From NCBI GenBank assembly GCA_964640175.1, contig CAZXFW010000005.1:62001-126000 (forward strand): a stretch of 64,000 bases of DNA. Reading direction: 5' to 3'. Position 1 is the first letter of the stretch. Every line of letters starts with the position of its first letter. A model generated the notes under the pieces. The model made no database searches, was not told the origin of the DNA, and saw only the letters and a program-made list of their open reading frames with translations. The translations under genes were made by a program, and so were the position numbers. Below are positions 1 to 9,648 of this stretch, in pieces. Source of the stretch: JACKDX01 sp964640175. GTDB taxonomy: Bacteria > Myxococcota_A > Polyangia > Polyangiales > GCA-016699535.

Positions 1-3000
1 TCTGCCACTGACCAGGCTATTCGAACCTATCAGCGGATTCTTGAGCTGGAACCGGAAAATATGCTTGCGGCAAGGGCGTTGGATGACACGTTGGTCAATG
101 CACAGAGGTGGTCTGATTTAGCGGAATTTCTGTCATGGCAAGCCGATCGGCGTATCGGCACGGACCTTGAACCGCAGCTGCGCCATCGTTTGGCACATGT
201 TTATATTGAAAAGCTTGAGAACCCTGAACAAGGAATTCAGGTTTTAGAGCAAATGGCGGATGCCAATCCTCAACACCAGCCAACTGTGGAGTCGCTGGAA
301 TTTTTAGTGCAACAATTGCCGCTACGGCTGCGGGTGGCTCGCATTTTGGAACGTGTGTACGAAGCTACCGACCAGTGGAAGAAGCTGATTGCCATCTACC
401 AAGCGCGTGCAGAGCTTTCTCAAGATCCTCAGGAGCAGATTGAGCTTTATCGGTTAGCTGCTGTATTGCATGAAGAGCGTGGGGAAAATTATCGACTGGC
501 TATGGAAGCGTGGTCAAAGGCGTATTTGATCGATTCAAATCAAGATGCTGTACGTTATGAGTTGGAGCGTCTCGCGGAGATCGGGGGCTTGTGGGGACAG
601 CTGGCTGCGGTTCTTGAAGAAGCTGCTAGGGAAGATACACCGCATGAAGAGAGGCTTGCTCTATTGGATACAGTGGCAGAGCTTTACAACACACGTATTA
701 ATGATCCCGCGTCTGCGGTGCGCGTTTATGAGAAGATGTTGACTTTACGCGAGCCGGAAGATTCAGAGCCCATTTTGCTGCGTCTTTCAGAGTTGTATAC
801 TTCTACGGCCAACCTGTCAGCGCTTGCCAGCGTGTTTGAGCGCCGTGCCAAAATCGCTCAAGATCCTGTTGAGCGTTATGAACTTTGGCTTAAAGCAGCC
901 ACGGCTTATGAAACTGAGCTGCATGATGACATACAGGCTGTGGCTGCCTATCGCCATGCAACACAGTCGCAGCCGGAGAACCAGAACGCTTGGGAAGCCT
1001 TAGATCGGCTCTACGAGAAACAACACCAGCACAACGAGCTCTCCGAGGTGCTGGAAACCCGTATACGGCTCGAAAAGGATACGTTGAATCGAGCAAGGCT
1101 TCGGTTCCGACTTGCAGAGCTCTATGAGATGCATTTGGGGCGGCTTAAGGAGGCGATTTCCAACTATTTATCGGTTTTGGATGACGAGCCTTCGAACGTG
1201 ATGGCGATGGAACGTCTTTTGGCGACGTACCAAGCGGAAAAGATGTGGCCTGATTACGTGGAGCTTTTACAGAAGAGAATGGCTGTAGAGACCGATGTCT
1301 CAAGCTTAGCTCTGTGGCATACGCGTGCAGCGCAGGCTTGTCAGCGCGAGCTAACGAATCCAGATCGTGCGTTTACTCACTATCAATCTGCACTTAATCA
1401 GGATCCGAGCTTTGAGCCCGCCTTGCAGGGCGCGTTAGAGCTTTTCCAGCATGAGCATCTTCGTGCCAGCGTGGTTGAGTTGCTTGTGCCGCTTTTAACC
1501 CATCAAAACCGTTGGGACGAACTCGCGCAGCTCTATGAAATGCAAGCAGAGCATACGTCTGACGCAAGCACACAACATGGCCTTTGGGTAATTCTTGCCG
1601 AGTTACATGAAAAAAGTCGCGGTGATGTTGCAAAAGCTTACCATGCGCGCGCAAAAGCCGTTCTTTTGGGGCCAGAAGAAACACTTTCGCGTGAGTGCGA
1701 AGAGCTTGAGCGATTGGCAGCGTTGACAGGCAATTGGCATGGCGTGACGGAAACTTACCAAGAGCGGATCGGTAAAGGAATAGCGCCACACATGGGCATC
1801 TTGGTGTATCGGCGGATTGCTCAAGTCGCTGAGCAACATCTGAGTCGCCTGGATTTGGCCATTTCAGCGCTTAATGAAGCCTGTGGTTTGAGTGAATTTC
1901 GTGATGAAGCATGTCTCTCTGAACTTCAACGGTTGTATCTGCAGACAGAAGATTGGAAAAATGCTCATGATATACTTGAGAAGCGTTTTCAGCGCGCGAC
2001 TGGTGCGGAAGAAAAACGAACGCATCTTGAGGCTATGAGCGACTTGGAGCATCACAAGCTCGGTCAACATGCTTTGGCGCTAGAACACTACATCCAGATT
2101 CTTAATATCGAACCCAACCATGTGACGGCAACTCAAGGGCTTGAGGCATTCCGGAACGACCCTGAGCTGCGTGCTGAGGCGCTTCATGTGCTCGAGAACG
2201 TGTATCGCCAACAAGGCAAGCTTGAGGAACTTGGTCAATTGTATGAGCTACGGCTGCTTGAAAGCGGACAACCTGAAGCTCAACTTCGACTTATCGATGC
2301 GGCATGTAAGCTGTGGGAAGAAGAACTTCAAGAGCCAACTCGCGCGTTTGGTTATTGTCAGAAGGGTTTTGTGAGAGATCCTAGCATTGAGCGTTTGGAT
2401 CATTTGGAACTCTTGGCTGAGACTGTTCAAGGTTGGCCGAACTTGGAAGGGCTCGTCGAGGAAGCCCTACATAACCATCCTAATCTTGAGGCTTCTCTTC
2501 AGGCATTGTTCTGTGAGCGGGCCGCAAACTGGTATTTGAACCGGCTTTGCAATCCTACGGCGACCGATACTTTGGAAAAGGTGTTAGAGCGTCTTGAGCG
2601 ATATGGCCAACTTGCGCGCCTTTTGAACCAAAAAGCCAATCTTTGGCAAGAGCAGGGTCATGCGATAGAGGCGGCACATGTACACGAACGGTTAGCCTTG
2701 CTTTACGTCCACCAAAACGACCTTGTCCAAGCGTGCGAGCACTATGAACTCGCCAAAGGACTGGCTCCCGAACGCACTGAAGTCTTGGGTGCTCTTGCAG
2801 AGCTGTACGAAAAACTGCAGAATGTGCCGGCGCTTGTGGCTACGTTAGAGCAGCAGGCAGCTGTGTTATCGTCCGCCGAAGCCGTCACCGCATTTCAGCG
2901 TATCGCAAGTCTTAGCTTGGAGTCGCTTAAAGACGGCGCTCGTGCTGAAGCGGCTTTGAAAACAGCTAGGGCACTCGTACCTGACGATCGCGAGGTGTGG

Positions 3001-3681
3001 AATCGCTTACGCGCGCTCTATGAACAGGCACACGATGACCAAGGCGTCGTGGAGCAGCTTTTGTTTGAAGAAGGCCGTTTAACCGATGTGGCCGCTAAAG
3101 TTGAGCGTCTTACTCAAGCGGGGCAGATTGCACATAGCCGGCTTTCGGACAATCACAAGGCGGTTACATGCTATGAGCAGGCGGCAGCGCTCTTGCCGGG
3201 CGATCGTGCCGTGTTGTTGCCGCTCTGTGATGCGTATTCGGCACTTAATCAGCACGATAAAGCAATAGGTGTGCTCGAAAGCATCGTTGCTTCGTTTGGC
3301 AACACTCGCAGTAAGGAAGCCGGGCAGTTTCATCATCGGTTGGCAAAAGTGTATGAGGCTCAAGGCAACGCGTCTTTGGCTAAGCAACACTATGAGGCCG
3401 CGTTCAAACTTGATCTCGGTAATGTAGGCGTACTCAAAGATTATGGGTTGTTTTGTTTCGAGCAAGGCGATCTCGACGAAGCCCAAAAGAAATTTCGTGC
3501 GCTGTTGCTTCAACGCCTCGATAAGACGGCAGGGCTTAGCAAAGCAGAGGTCTATTTTTACCTTGGCGAGATCGCGTCTAGGCAACATGACATGCCAAAG
3601 GCCAAGAATCTGTACGAGCGCGCCTTGGCCGAAGATCGGGACCTTGCGCAGGCCAAAGAGGCTTTAGCACGGCTGTCTTAG
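1..3681 (+). CDS. giant TPR-repeat protein (5' end outside window)
   Basis: The frame is already open at base 1: the 20 codons before the first in-window ATG (base 61) encode a TPR-like helix in the same frame, so the true start lies upstream. At least 1226 residues are visible. They are almost entirely helical hairpins of about 34-40 residues with TPR/HAT-like spacing, recurring patterns such as WxxLAxxLE and AxxxYExxLxxxP, and many Leu/Glu/Gln. No catalytic domain, signal peptide or membrane segment is seen in the visible part. Very long TPR proteins of this kind are frequent in myxobacteria and act as protein-protein scaffolds; the partner here is unknown. The gene is followed by a 44-residue basic ORF. 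The repeat class is clear, the function is not. Confidence 0.9.
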   Translation, partial: SATDQAIRTYQRILELEPENMLAARALDDTLVNAQRWSDLAEFLSWQADRRIGTDLEPQLRHRLAHVYIEKLENPEQGIQVLEQMADANPQHQPTVESLEFLVQQLPLRLRVARILERVYEATDQWKKLIAIYQARAELSQDPQEQIELYRLAAVLHEERGENYRLAMEAWSKAYLIDSNQDAVRYELERLAEIGGLWGQLAAVLEEAAREDTPHEERLALLDTVAELYNTRINDPASAVRVYEKMLTLREPEDSEPILLRLSELYTSTANLSALASVFERRAKIAQDPVERYELWLKAATAYETELHDDIQAVAAYRHATQSQPENQNAWEALDRLYEKQHQHNELSEVLETRIRLEKDTLNRARLRFRLAELYEMHLGRLKEAISNYLSVLDDEPSNVMAMERLLATYQAEKMWPDYVELLQKRMAVETDVSSLALWHTRAAQACQRELTNPDRAFTHYQSALNQDPSFEPALQGALELFQHEHLRASVVELLVPLLTHQNRWDELAQLYEMQAEHTSDASTQHGLWVILAELHEKSRGDVAKAYHARAKAVLLGPEETLSRECEELERLAALTGNWHGVTETYQERIGKGIAPHMGILVYRRIAQVAEQHLSRLDLAISALNEACGLSEFRDEACLSELQRLYLQTEDWKNAHDILEKRFQRATGAEEKRTHLEAMSDLEHHKLGQHALALEHYIQILNIEPNHVTATQGLEAFRNDPELRAEALHVLENVYRQQGKLEELGQLYELRLLESGQPEAQLRLIDAACKLWEEELQEPTRAFGYCQKGFVRDPSIERLDHLELLAETVQGWPNLEGLVEEALHNHPNLEASLQALFCERAANWYLNRLCNPTATDTLEKVLERLERYGQLARLLNQKANLWQEQGHAIEAAHVHERLALLYVHQNDLVQACEHYELAKGLAPERTEVLGALAELYEKLQNVPALVATLEQQAAVLSSAEAVTAFQRIASLSLESLKDGARAEAALKTARALVPDDREVWNRLRALYEQAHDDQGVVEQLLFEEGRLTDVAAKVERLTQAGQIAHSRLSDNHKAVTCYEQAAALLPGDRAVLLPLCDAYSALNQHDKAIGVLESIVASFGNTRSKEAGQFHHRLAKVYEAQGNASLAKQHYEAAFKLDLGNVGVLKDYGLFCFEQGDLDEAQKKFRALLLQRLDKTAGLSKAEVYFYLGEIASRQHDMPKAKNLYERALAEDRDLAQAKEALARLS

Positions 3682-3724
3682 TGGATTTGACTGGGCTCTT
3701 GGACTACGCTAGAAAGCCACTCCC

Positions 3725-3859
3725 ATGGCATCGTTAACTCAACAAACTGACCGAATTCGGCGTCGCAAGCGTGCAAGTAACGGCAAAGCCAAGAAAAAAG
3801 CACGTGCGAAGGCGAGCACCCCGAAGTTCCCCATTCATCCAGAACAAGCCTCGGGCTAG
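3725..3859 (+). CDS. small basic protein, 44 aa
   Basis: A short ORF lies 43 bases after the TPR gene stop and fills the gap to the convergent exporter gene, whose stop codon it overlaps by 4 bases. The product begins MASLTQQTDRIRRRKR, has a strongly basic middle (Arg/Lys in about 15 of residues 10-34) and a C-terminal TPKFPIHP segment. The composition resembles small ribosome- or nucleic-acid-binding proteins and is not what random sequence in this region gives. No strong Shine-Dalgarno is visible before the ATG, so it may be translated by readthrough from the TPR gene. Function is unknown. I judge it probably real because of its start position, composition and exact fit to the gap. Confidence 0.5.
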   Translation: MASLTQQTDRIRRRKRASNGKAKKKARAKASTPKFPIHPEQASG

Positions 3860-5040
3860 TGTTCTTCGAAGCGCAGGGTGCGCTCTGGATAAAGATACAA
3901 GTCTCTCACATAGAGATAGATGTTGGCAGCGATGCTGACGACGGGGACCGCAAGCAATGCCCCAAGAACTCCAAACAAGAGTTCGGCGCCCACGATCGCA
4001 AACATCACCACCACAGGATGCAGTTTTGCCGAGTCGCCGACGATCTTAGGGTTGAGCAAATTTGCCTCAAGCTGATGGATGGCCACAATCCAAATGCCAA
4101 CGAACACCGCTACGCTCACGCCTTGCTGTAAAGCAATGATCAGGGCAGGGATGGAACTAAGAATGGCTCCAAAGATCGGAACAATGGAAAAAAGTGTCGC
4201 AACGACGGTGAGAACTGGCCAATACGCCAAGTCGGCCAAATAAAAACCAATGCCTGACAATATGCCATTAATCACGCAGATAATAAGCTGTCCTCGCACA
4301 ACGCCCGCTAAGCCAGTGTCGACACGCTTAAGCATCGCTTCATAGTGCGGCTGGTGTTTAGGCAGCAGCAGCGACCGGAAGAAATTATGGATCTGTTGGT
4401 GAGAGAGGACGAGGTATGCGGAAGCCATAAGAACCAGGACGGTGGTAAAAATCCCTCCAAGGACGCGTCGAACCACCGTTTTGGCTTGACGGAGCAAACT
4501 GATGACAGGGTGCTCCATTTCACTCAAAAATTGGTCAAACACTGTGGAAACACGATGCTTGATAGCTTCGTCATGGTGTTTGCTTTTCTTTTTCGGGTTA
4601 AGTGCTTCATCAGGAGGCACAGGTTGATAGAGCGCCGCGGTATCGGCCAGCATCTGTTCAACCGCAGGCAGCCAACGCTGTCGTACTTTCGCTGAAATTG
4701 CGGGAGCTTCGGCGATCAGTTGTTGGGTTTCGCGAATAAGCCGTGGAGCAAGACCCAGCCCTGTAAGAGTCAGTCCTGCAATCAGCATCGCATACAGTGC
4801 CAGTACGGCGATCCATCGAGGAAGAGCGTGCCGACCAAGGCGAATGCGTTGCATACACGTTGCGAGCGGAGCAACGATGTAAGCAATCAATACAGCGATC
4901 AATAGTGGTTTGATAAGTACACGAAATGTCCAAGCAAGGACGATCAGTAATACGACAGAAGCGATATAAAACCACTTTAACCCAACGCGGGGATTTGGAT
5001 GTGTCGACGACAACGGTGGAGGAATTAAGCTCTTAGACAT
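3856..5040 (-). CDS. AI-2E family (PerM/YdiK-type) transporter
   Basis: A 394-residue polytopic inner-membrane protein. It has an N-terminal hairpin of two helices (about residues 25-65), a third helix near 75-95, a long soluble middle stretch with a Lys-rich patch (about 100-190), then a bundle of helices from about 190 to the end containing the PIFGAILSSIPALI motif typical of the AI-2E exporter family. Members include TqsA, YdiK and PerM; substrates are mostly unproven, so I do not assign AI-2. The ATG at 5040 lies 8 bases after the prfC stop, suggesting co-transcription with prfC. Length is normal for the family. Confidence 0.88.
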   Translation of the reverse strand: MSKSLIPPPLSSTHPNPRVGLKWFYIASVVLLIVLAWTFRVLIKPLLIAVLIAYIVAPLATCMQRIRLGRHALPRWIAVLALYAMLIAGLTLTGLGLAPRLIRETQQLIAEAPAISAKVRQRWLPAVEQMLADTAALYQPVPPDEALNPKKKSKHHDEAIKHRVSTVFDQFLSEMEHPVISLLRQAKTVVRRVLGGIFTTVLVLMASAYLVLSHQQIHNFFRSLLLPKHQPHYEAMLKRVDTGLAGVVRGQLIICVINGILSGIGFYLADLAYWPVLTVVATLFSIVPIFGAILSSIPALIIALQQGVSVAVFVGIWIVAIHQLEANLLNPKIVGDSAKLHPVVVMFAIVGAELLFGVLGALLAVPVVSIAANIYLYVRDLYLYPERTLRFEEH

Positions 5041-5048
5041 GTGGGTGA

Positions 5049-6644
5049 TTAAGCTTGGCGAGCGATTAACGAAGCAGTGTCATGCAATACCCATTGGGGG
5101 TTGTTTTGAATGACATGATTAAGCTCCCAGTCATCTTTAAGTAGTAACACAGGGACGTGTTCCTGATCCCACAGTGGCATGCCAACCCGTTTGGTTTCAA
5201 GATCACGTATGGAAGAGACTCCTTCGACCCACCGTGCATACCGATACGGCATAGGCTCCAGGCGAACTTTAGCCCCATATTCATGCTCCAGGCGGTACGC
5301 AAACACATCAAACTGGAGCTGTCCGACCACGCCTACAATAGGGTCTTTTTCACGGCCTTCTTGAGTAAACACTTGAACAGTGCCTTCCTCCGCAAGCTGC
5401 ACGATGCCTTTTTGAAACTGTTTGCGCTTCATGGGGTCATCCAATGCGATTCGGGCAAAATGCTCTGGAGAAAAGCGCGGAACGGAATCGAAACACAGCT
5501 TAGAATTGGTGCTCAATGTATCTCCGATACGGAGCACCCCCGTATCGAACAGCCCAACGATGTCTCCGGCAAAGGCTTGGCGGACAGTTTGCCGTTCTTG
5601 AGCCATAAACTGTTGTGCATAGGCCAGACGGATTTCCTTTTCTAACCGGAAGTGGTGTACACGCATTCCACCTTCAAATTCGCCGGAGCAAATTCTCAAA
5701 AAGGCAATACGATCGCGATGAGCAGGGTCCATATTGGCTTGAATTTTAAACACGAACCCTGAAAATTCCTTGTCGTCGGCTGCGATGATGTGTCCATTGG
5801 CTGCTTGCAGGGGACCCGGCGGTGGGCATAGTTTGGCAAAGTCGCGTAAAAAGGGCTCCACTCCAAAATTGGTCAAAGCGCTTAGGAAAAAGACCGGGCT
5901 TTGCTGACCCTTTAGAAAACGTTCTCGTTCAAAGGTTTCTCCGGCTCCCTGAAGAAGCTCGATGTTGGTGCGAAGTTCTTCGAAGGCTTCGTTGCCTAAG
6001 AGAGCTTCGAGTCGGGGGTCTTCAATGCCGTGAACCTGGACTGGCACGGGTTTGGCGTTTTTGTCGGTGCGTTCAAACTGAAGGACTTGTTGTTCGGCCA
6101 GTACGTACACGCCTTGAAATTGTTTTCCGCTTCCGATGGGCCAGGTAAAAGGTACCGTGGGGAGTTCCAGCACTTCTTCCACTTCAGAAAGCAGTGAAAA
6201 TGGATCGCGTGCGGCCAGGTCGAGTTTGTTAACGACCGTGATCACAGGGATGCCTCTCATTCGGCATACTTTGAAAAGACGCCTCGTTTGTTCTTCCACG
6301 CCCTTGGCGGCGTCTATCAACATGACCGCACAGTCGGCTGCCATCAGTGTCCGGTAGGTGTCTTCACTAAAATCTTGATGCCCAGGCGTATCAAGCAGAT
6401 TGTATCGGATGTCTTCGTAATCAAACTGCATGACACTCGTGCTGATAGAAATCCCTCGTTTGCGTTCGAGGTCCATCCAATCGCTTCGGGATGCAAGCTG
6501 GGAGCGCCGGGCTTTGACCGCACCTGCGGTATGAATTGCTCCTCCATACAAAAGCAGTTTTTCGGTGAGCGTTGTTTTACCCGCATCCGGATGCGAAATG
6601 ATGGCAAACGTCCGACGGCGTGCGACTTGAAAGCGTCTGTTCAC
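5049..6644 (-). CDS. prfC: peptide chain release factor 3 (RF3)
   Basis: RF3 is the translational GTPase that recycles RF1/RF2 from the ribosome after termination. The 531-residue product matches the usual length (about 529 in E. coli). Visible G motifs: P-loop SHPDAGKT at 17-24, switch region GISISTSVMQF at 64-74, DTPGHQDF at 85-92 and NKLD at 139-142. The R/SDWMDLE..RGISI signature before the switch separates RF3 from EF-G and LepA. Domains II and III follow to the C terminus without interruption. The ATG start gives a normal N terminus. It is followed by the exporter gene after 8 bases. Confidence 0.97.
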   Translation of the reverse strand: MNRRFQVARRRTFAIISHPDAGKTTLTEKLLLYGGAIHTAGAVKARRSQLASRSDWMDLERKRGISISTSVMQFDYEDIRYNLLDTPGHQDFSEDTYRTLMAADCAVMLIDAAKGVEEQTRRLFKVCRMRGIPVITVVNKLDLAARDPFSLLSEVEEVLELPTVPFTWPIGSGKQFQGVYVLAEQQVLQFERTDKNAKPVPVQVHGIEDPRLEALLGNEAFEELRTNIELLQGAGETFERERFLKGQQSPVFFLSALTNFGVEPFLRDFAKLCPPPGPLQAANGHIIAADDKEFSGFVFKIQANMDPAHRDRIAFLRICSGEFEGGMRVHHFRLEKEIRLAYAQQFMAQERQTVRQAFAGDIVGLFDTGVLRIGDTLSTNSKLCFDSVPRFSPEHFARIALDDPMKRKQFQKGIVQLAEEGTVQVFTQEGREKDPIVGVVGQLQFDVFAYRLEHEYGAKVRLEPMPYRYARWVEGVSSIRDLETKRVGMPLWDQEHVPVLLLKDDWELNHVIQNNPQWVLHDTASLIARQA

Positions 6645-6685
6645 AGCGAGGCTTTACTACAATGGACTCGGTTATGGCTGCAACA

Positions 6686-7762
6686 TCAATGCGATGCCTG
6701 GGGCAGGGGCTCAAGTGCTTCCGTCACGGGGGTTCCTGCCATTCCATGGGGTAAGGGTAGCCCTAGCGCCGTAAGGACGGTTGCCGCGGTGTCCATCGTG
6801 CTGAGGTCACGGTCAATGCCCTGAGTGCCATGAAGCCGTGGGCTAATAGCGATCCATGGGATCCGCCTATCTACGTCGCCTGCGCCCATATGGCGACGTC
6901 CGTGGCCTCCGTGGTCGGCGGTCACAATCACCAATGTTCTGTCCAGGTTTTCTCGACGGTTCACAGAGTCCAAAATGGACCGGATACATCGATCGGCTTG
7001 CGTCGCGGCTGCCGCATAACGGCCTGACATCCAGCCGTAACGATGCCCAGCCGCATCCGTCTCAGAGAAATGGACAAACGCCATGCCTTCTTTGGTTTGC
7101 TCGATGAATGGGGCTGCCAGTTGGGCGACGTTCTGGCATCGAATGCCGCCAACGTAAAAGGTTTCGGCGCTGTCTGATTCAATAAGATGAATCAGTTTGT
7201 ATTTTGCAACGAACATGCCTATGGGAAGTCCTGCTTTTTTCACGATTTGCATGACACTGGGAAAGCGAATCGCACCAAACCCTGGCCGATACGCATTGAA
7301 GTTAACTCCATGCGTGTCGACGTCCACGCCACTCACCATGGCCGCATGAGATGGAAGGGTGTTAGAGGTTTGAATAGTGAATGCATTGTTAGCCCACATG
7401 GCGTTTTGACGTAATCCAAGAAGCGTTGGAGTTCGTTGGGTAATGACATCCGGCCGAAATCCATCCAAAGAGACCAAGACCACAAAGTCGTAAGGATGGT
7501 TAGCACTCGGAACTAAGCTCAAATTGGCCAAAGGATCGGGCCGTGCAAGTCGAGCAGCCACTTCCTCCGAATACGGCGCCTGAATGCCACAAAAACCGTT
7601 GTGATTGAGATCGCCCACCTTGGTTGGAGATGAAATGCACGTGGGCAGAGCCACGGCGGCGATATCAGGCTTAGATTCAGACTCTGACGTGTAAATCTGA
7701 GGCGCAGCACATCCAACGCTTGCCACCGCAATTAGTAGGAAGCGATTTAAAAGCCGGATCAT
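6686..7762 (-). CDS. alkaline phosphatase-fold phosphodiesterase, probable lipoprotein
   Basis: A member of the type I phosphodiesterase/nucleotide pyrophosphatase branch of the alkaline phosphatase superfamily, 358 aa. The N terminus is a signal peptide ending in SVGC (Cys18), a plausible lipobox. Family motifs: metal-binding Asp in VVLVSLDGFRPD, a Thr nucleophile within TSNTLPSHAAMVSG, and metal ligands in SETDAAGHRYGW and DHGGHG. This predicts a periplasmic or membrane-anchored metal-dependent hydrolase of phosphodiester, pyrophosphate or phosphonate substrates; the substrate cannot be read. The ATG at 7762 overlaps the upstream stop as TGATG; a GTG one codon earlier (7765) is an alternative. 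It is the last gene of a coupled minus-strand run. Confidence 0.88.
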   Translation of the reverse strand: MIRLLNRFLLIAVASVGCAAPQIYTSESESKPDIAAVALPTCISSPTKVGDLNHNGFCGIQAPYSEEVAARLARPDPLANLSLVPSANHPYDFVVLVSLDGFRPDVITQRTPTLLGLRQNAMWANNAFTIQTSNTLPSHAAMVSGVDVDTHGVNFNAYRPGFGAIRFPSVMQIVKKAGLPIGMFVAKYKLIHLIESDSAETFYVGGIRCQNVAQLAAPFIEQTKEGMAFVHFSETDAAGHRYGWMSGRYAAAATQADRCIRSILDSVNRRENLDRTLVIVTADHGGHGRRHMGAGDVDRRIPWIAISPRLHGTQGIDRDLSTMDTAATVLTALGLPLPHGMAGTPVTEALEPLPQASH

Positions 7763-8148
7763 CACTGCACGTCAAAGTGTATCACGGTTTCAGGTTCATT
7801 GGTTGCGTTATGAACTATCAAAAACGCGGTTAACAATGCTGCTACACCCACGATGCCCGCCAATATGGGCCAGTGCTCATCAAACCAGCTCGTGTGATCC
7901 TCTTCAACTAAGAGGTCATCCGTAGTTTCATCGACGTCGCTGGTAGTGTCGTCGAGATCGGACGATGTAAGCGCAAAAGACGCCAAGTGCGTTTGGACGG
8001 CCGGTTCCAAACGGTTGAGTGTTGTCATACGAAGCGGACTGACCTCAAGCGATAATTTTCTCTGAAGGACACTTTGTGCGTGGACGAGATTTGGCGCAAG
8101 GCATCCGATTAATCCAATGGTGAGGATGTGTGCCCCTTGCTTCATCAT
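7762..8148 (-). CDS. small secreted/membrane protein of unknown function
   Basis: A 128-residue product. The ATG at 8148 overlaps the truA stop codon as ATGA; an in-frame upstream extension to 8202 exists, but it would lie inside truA and spoil the signal peptide. Residues 1-24 form a signal peptide (MMKQGAHILTIGLIGCLAPN then VHA-Q). A region with a run of Asp/Glu/Thr (about 75-95) follows, then one transmembrane helix near 105-120 and a short tail. I recognise no family. The acidic linker before a single C-terminal membrane helix suggests an anchored periplasmic protein. It is translationally coupled both to truA and to the following phosphodiesterase. Confidence 0.7.
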   Translation of the reverse strand: MMKQGAHILTIGLIGCLAPNLVHAQSVLQRKLSLEVSPLRMTTLNRLEPAVQTHLASFALTSSDLDDTTSDVDETTDDLLVEEDHTSWFDEHWPILAGIVGVAALLTAFLIVHNATNEPETVIHFDVQ

Positions 8149-8942
8149 GTGGAGATCTTTTGTCCTTGATGTTGGCGGCCAAGCACCACGTTGAGTAAGC
8201 ATAACCCGTGGGCCGGCGCTGTCACCCCCGCCTCACTGCGGCAAGCCCCTGAACGAAGCAATGCCTGAAATTGCGTGATGGATAAGCGATGGTTGCCTAC
8301 GCTGACCAAGGTCCCCACCAAAATGCGCATCATGTGCTGCATAAAGGCGTTTCCTGAAATTTCGACAGCAATTAGCGTGGGTTCGTTTGCAAAATTCGAA
8401 ATAACATCAACTTCTGAAATGGTGCGGACTGTATTAAGTCGCGTATCGGCGCTCTGACGAAACGCTACAAAATCATGGGTGCCAATCAAGCAGCGTGCTG
8501 CCTGTTGCATGCGATCCACGTCAAACCGGGTGCTTGAGACGCGAGGATGCCAGGCAAAGCGTTGCCATAGAGGATGCCTGGTCTTGGCGAGTTCAAGCAC
8601 ATAGCGGTACCGTTTTCCCAACGTATCAAATCGTGGATTGTATTCCGGTGCACAGAGGGTTGCTTCTACGACAGAAATGTCTTTGGGAAGATCGCTGTTG
8701 AGCCCCCTAAGCCATCCGGTGGCATCGATGGGCCGTGTTGTATGAAATGCCGCAACGTTGCCTAATGCATGTACCCCGGAATCTGTACGCGAGGCCACAC
8801 GCAACTCGACCGGATGCCCGGCCATGTGCGCAATGGTGTCCTCCAAGACTTGTTGCACGCTGCGCTGTGCATGTTGTTTTTGCCAACCGCAGAAATCCGT
8901 TCCGTCGTAACCGACAGTCAGGCGGATGCCATAGCTCAACAC
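8145..8942 (-). CDS. truA: tRNA pseudouridine(38-40) synthase
   Basis: TruA isomerises uridines 38-40 in the tRNA anticodon stem. With the GTG start at 8942 (overlapping the upstream TAG as TAGTG) the product is 265 aa, normal for TruA; a start further upstream would place residues inside the neighbouring gene. Landmarks: GYDGTDFCGWQ at 11-21, the catalytic Asp54 in SRTDSGVHA, and an RRYRY/AFMQHMMRILVGTL-type segment toward the C terminus. Its coupling to secreted proteins on both sides is an arrangement I do not know from model organisms. Confidence 0.93.
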   Translation of the reverse strand: MLSYGIRLTVGYDGTDFCGWQKQHAQRSVQQVLEDTIAHMAGHPVELRVASRTDSGVHALGNVAAFHTTRPIDATGWLRGLNSDLPKDISVVEATLCAPEYNPRFDTLGKRYRYVLELAKTRHPLWQRFAWHPRVSSTRFDVDRMQQAARCLIGTHDFVAFRQSADTRLNTVRTISEVDVISNFANEPTLIAVEISGNAFMQHMMRILVGTLVSVGNHRLSITQFQALLRSGACRSEAGVTAPAHGLCLLNVVLGRQHQGQKIST

Positions 8943-9646
8943 TAGAAAATAAAACCTAGACCCGTGGCCCATGTGAGCGAATCGCCCACCTCAAGTGCGG
9001 TGTCTGGAGACTTTCCCGTTGTAGAACCGTAGAGTTCGAAAAAAAGATAAGTGTGATTAATGCCCCATTCTTCATCCAAGGCGCGTGCGGCTCGGCGCTC
9101 CAGGAAATCAAGCTCCAGAGCAACCTGAGCTGCCCAACGCAAGCCCCAGGAGATATCATTCGCATCATCGACTTCTCCATGGCTCGTCGACCAAAATGCT
9201 AATTCAGGGCCTATCTTGCCGGTAAACACAAACGGAATCCCCCATTGCCGCACAAGAGCATCCACACGCAACACCACCATGGAGGCAAGGGGAAACATCA
9301 CTAGCTTGGTTTCTTCATCCGTCGATGGGGAACCATCCTCCGAGGCGCCGCCTTTTCCAGAGAAGTTACCCCAGCCTGCATATACCGAACCGCCAATCAG
9401 ACCCACATAGGGAATGCGCCATGCCCAAATATCAAACTCCAGAGCGAGAAGCGGGCCTTCATCATCTAAAATTCCCTCGGTGGAGGACGGGGTGTAGGGC
9501 CCTCCGCGTAGCTCAAGCCCAAAGCGTTCGGGCGAAGCAAAGTCACGCCGCGGCGCAGGATTAAGATCCGCTTTGACCGGCTGAGCATCAAGTGCGCTTA
9601 TGCCGAGCAATCCCACCATCAATCCAACGACACGAAGCCAGTTCAT
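8942..9646 (-). CDS. probable outer-membrane beta-barrel/exported protein, unknown
   Basis: A 234-residue product from the ATG at 9646, preceded at good distance by an AAGGAG Shine-Dalgarno. The longer frame to 9676 has no advantage. A signal peptide covers about residues 1-22 (hydrophobic core VVGLMVGLLGISA). The mature part has alternating strands such as FGLELRGGPYTP, PLLALEFDIWAW and AAQVALELDFL, and ends in an aromatic residue (GLGFIF), as many outer-membrane barrels do. No specific family is recognised. It starts 2 bases after the upstream gene's stop and runs into truA by a 1-base overlap. Confidence 0.72.
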   Translation of the reverse strand: MNWLRVVGLMVGLLGISALDAQPVKADLNPAPRRDFASPERFGLELRGGPYTPSSTEGILDDEGPLLALEFDIWAWRIPYVGLIGGSVYAGWGNFSGKGGASEDGSPSTDEETKLVMFPLASMVVLRVDALVRQWGIPFVFTGKIGPELAFWSTSHGEVDDANDISWGLRWAAQVALELDFLERRAARALDEEWGINHTYLFFELYGSTTGKSPDTALEVGDSLTWATGLGFIF

Positions 9647-9648
9647 GG

